A stretch of 64,000 nucleotides of DNA from Solea solea (lineage: Eukaryota > Chordata > Actinopteri > Pleuronectiformes > Soleidae). A program made the position numbers and the translations under genes. Shown piece after piece: positions 63,629 through 64,000 of the stretch (positions are counted from its first letter, which is position 1; every line of letters begins with the position of its first letter). The notes beneath the pieces are model-generated. The model ran no database searches and was not told the origin of the DNA. It worked only from the letters and a program-made list of their open reading frames with translations. The stretch spans positions 19,692,686 to 19,756,685 of the forward strand of contig NC_081143.1 of NCBI RefSeq assembly GCF_958295425.1, given 5' to 3'.

Positions 63629-64000
63629 TGGTTTTGTGGACCTTTGATGTTATTATTAAATAAAGGTACACTTTGGACACTTTGATATCTTTGACGGCTA
63701 TGACAGATGGAGGGATTGGGAGATATGTACTGGAAAATATCTAGCAGTTTTGTAAGTTGACCTGTCCATTAGAAGCTGTACTAGGTTTGTTGTAAAAAAG
63801 GTTTTTTGACCATTGACCTATGTTACTTTAGGTTATGTTACGTTACGTTATATTACTGTTAAATCAATAGATCGCCATTCAAGACTTGGAAGATCAAGGG
63901 AATATTTCTATGTGTTGTTGATCCGAAAGAAGCTCGGACATATGCAGATGGAATTGTAACTTGGATGTACGGCAAGTGGAAATAAATGTGCAAACCCTTC
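63629..64000 (+). repeat. second LTR copy of the BEL/Pao element (incomplete at window edge)
   Basis: Aligns with 61182-61492 from TGGTTTTGTGGACC to TGTGCAAACCCTTC. By eye it differs at roughly 10-15% of positions and carries a ~55-60 base insertion around 63790-63850 with GGTTATGTTACGTTACG. It continues past the window. Confidence 0.75.

Larger units (their letters stand above)
61182..64000 (+). mobile_element. gag-only BEL/Pao LTR retrotransposon (runs off the window)
   Basis: LTR (61182 to about 61505), leader, gag ORF (61810-63627), then a second LTR copy from 63629 to the window end. No protease, reverse transcriptase, RNase H or integrase sequence lies between gag and the second LTR, so this is a pol-less, non-autonomous derivative. 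No clear polypurine tract precedes the second LTR, consistent with an internal deletion. Continuation beyond 64000 cannot be seen. Confidence 0.75.

Overview
This is a window of vertebrate nuclear DNA, almost certainly from a ray-finned (teleost) fish and probably a percomorph-type genome. The evidence is intron-split genes with GT/AG boundaries, protein-level recognition of vertebrate genes, a tandem pair of sialic acid synthase genes, abundant (CA)n/(TA)n microsatellites, fish-type SINEs and hAT-like MITEs, and a BEL/Pao retroelement with an intact gag ORF. There are no operons, CRISPR arrays or prokaryotic signals.

Layout from left to right. 1-5.3 kb: the 3' end of clathrin light chain A (clta, + strand), with a 36-bp neuronal-type microexon (2719-2754) and the last coding exon (4227-4398). 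6.67-12.15 kb and 13.34-17.45 kb: two complete six-exon copies of N-acetylneuraminate-9-phosphate synthase (nans), head to tail, coding for 351 and 359 residues. 17.5-24.4 kb: gene-free, repeat-rich, with an unusual permuted inverted repeat. 24.42-34.77 kb: slc24a2, the K+-dependent Na+/Ca2+ exchanger NCKX2 (nine coding exons, 635 residues). 39.45-41.81 kb: xpa, the nucleotide excision repair scaffold (five exons, 272 residues). 43.92-47.63 kb on the minus strand: a kpna7-type importin alpha (12 coding exons, 520 residues), convergent with xpa. 47.7-61.2 kb: about 13.5 kb with no recognisable gene, filled with microsatellites, SINE/MITE copies and a nested insertion. 61.18-64.0 kb: a gag-only BEL/Pao LTR element running off the window edge.

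The genes do not form one pathway. They are unrelated housekeeping or neuronal genes: endocytosis, sialic acid synthesis, Ca2+ extrusion, DNA repair and nuclear import. From general knowledge, human CLTA, NANS, SLC24A2 and XPA all lie on chromosome 9, so the block looks like a rearranged ancestral linkage group; KPNA7 (human chromosome 7) is the odd neighbour.

Most interesting points: (i) the tandem nans pair is the locus type from which type III antifreeze proteins evolved in eelpouts. The first copy has diverged in a GSGD-type motif near the active site and lost its C-terminal tail. (ii) The first ~90 bp of intron 4 are better conserved between the nans copies than the neighbouring exon and carry identical AP-1 and octamer motifs. 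(iii) The gag ORF is open although its two flanking LTRs differ at roughly 10-15% of positions by eye. (iv) An A-B-A'-B' inverted repeat lies at 20.9-21.6 kb. All exon boundaries were placed by hand from reading frame and GT/AG signals; no alignment or transcript data were available.
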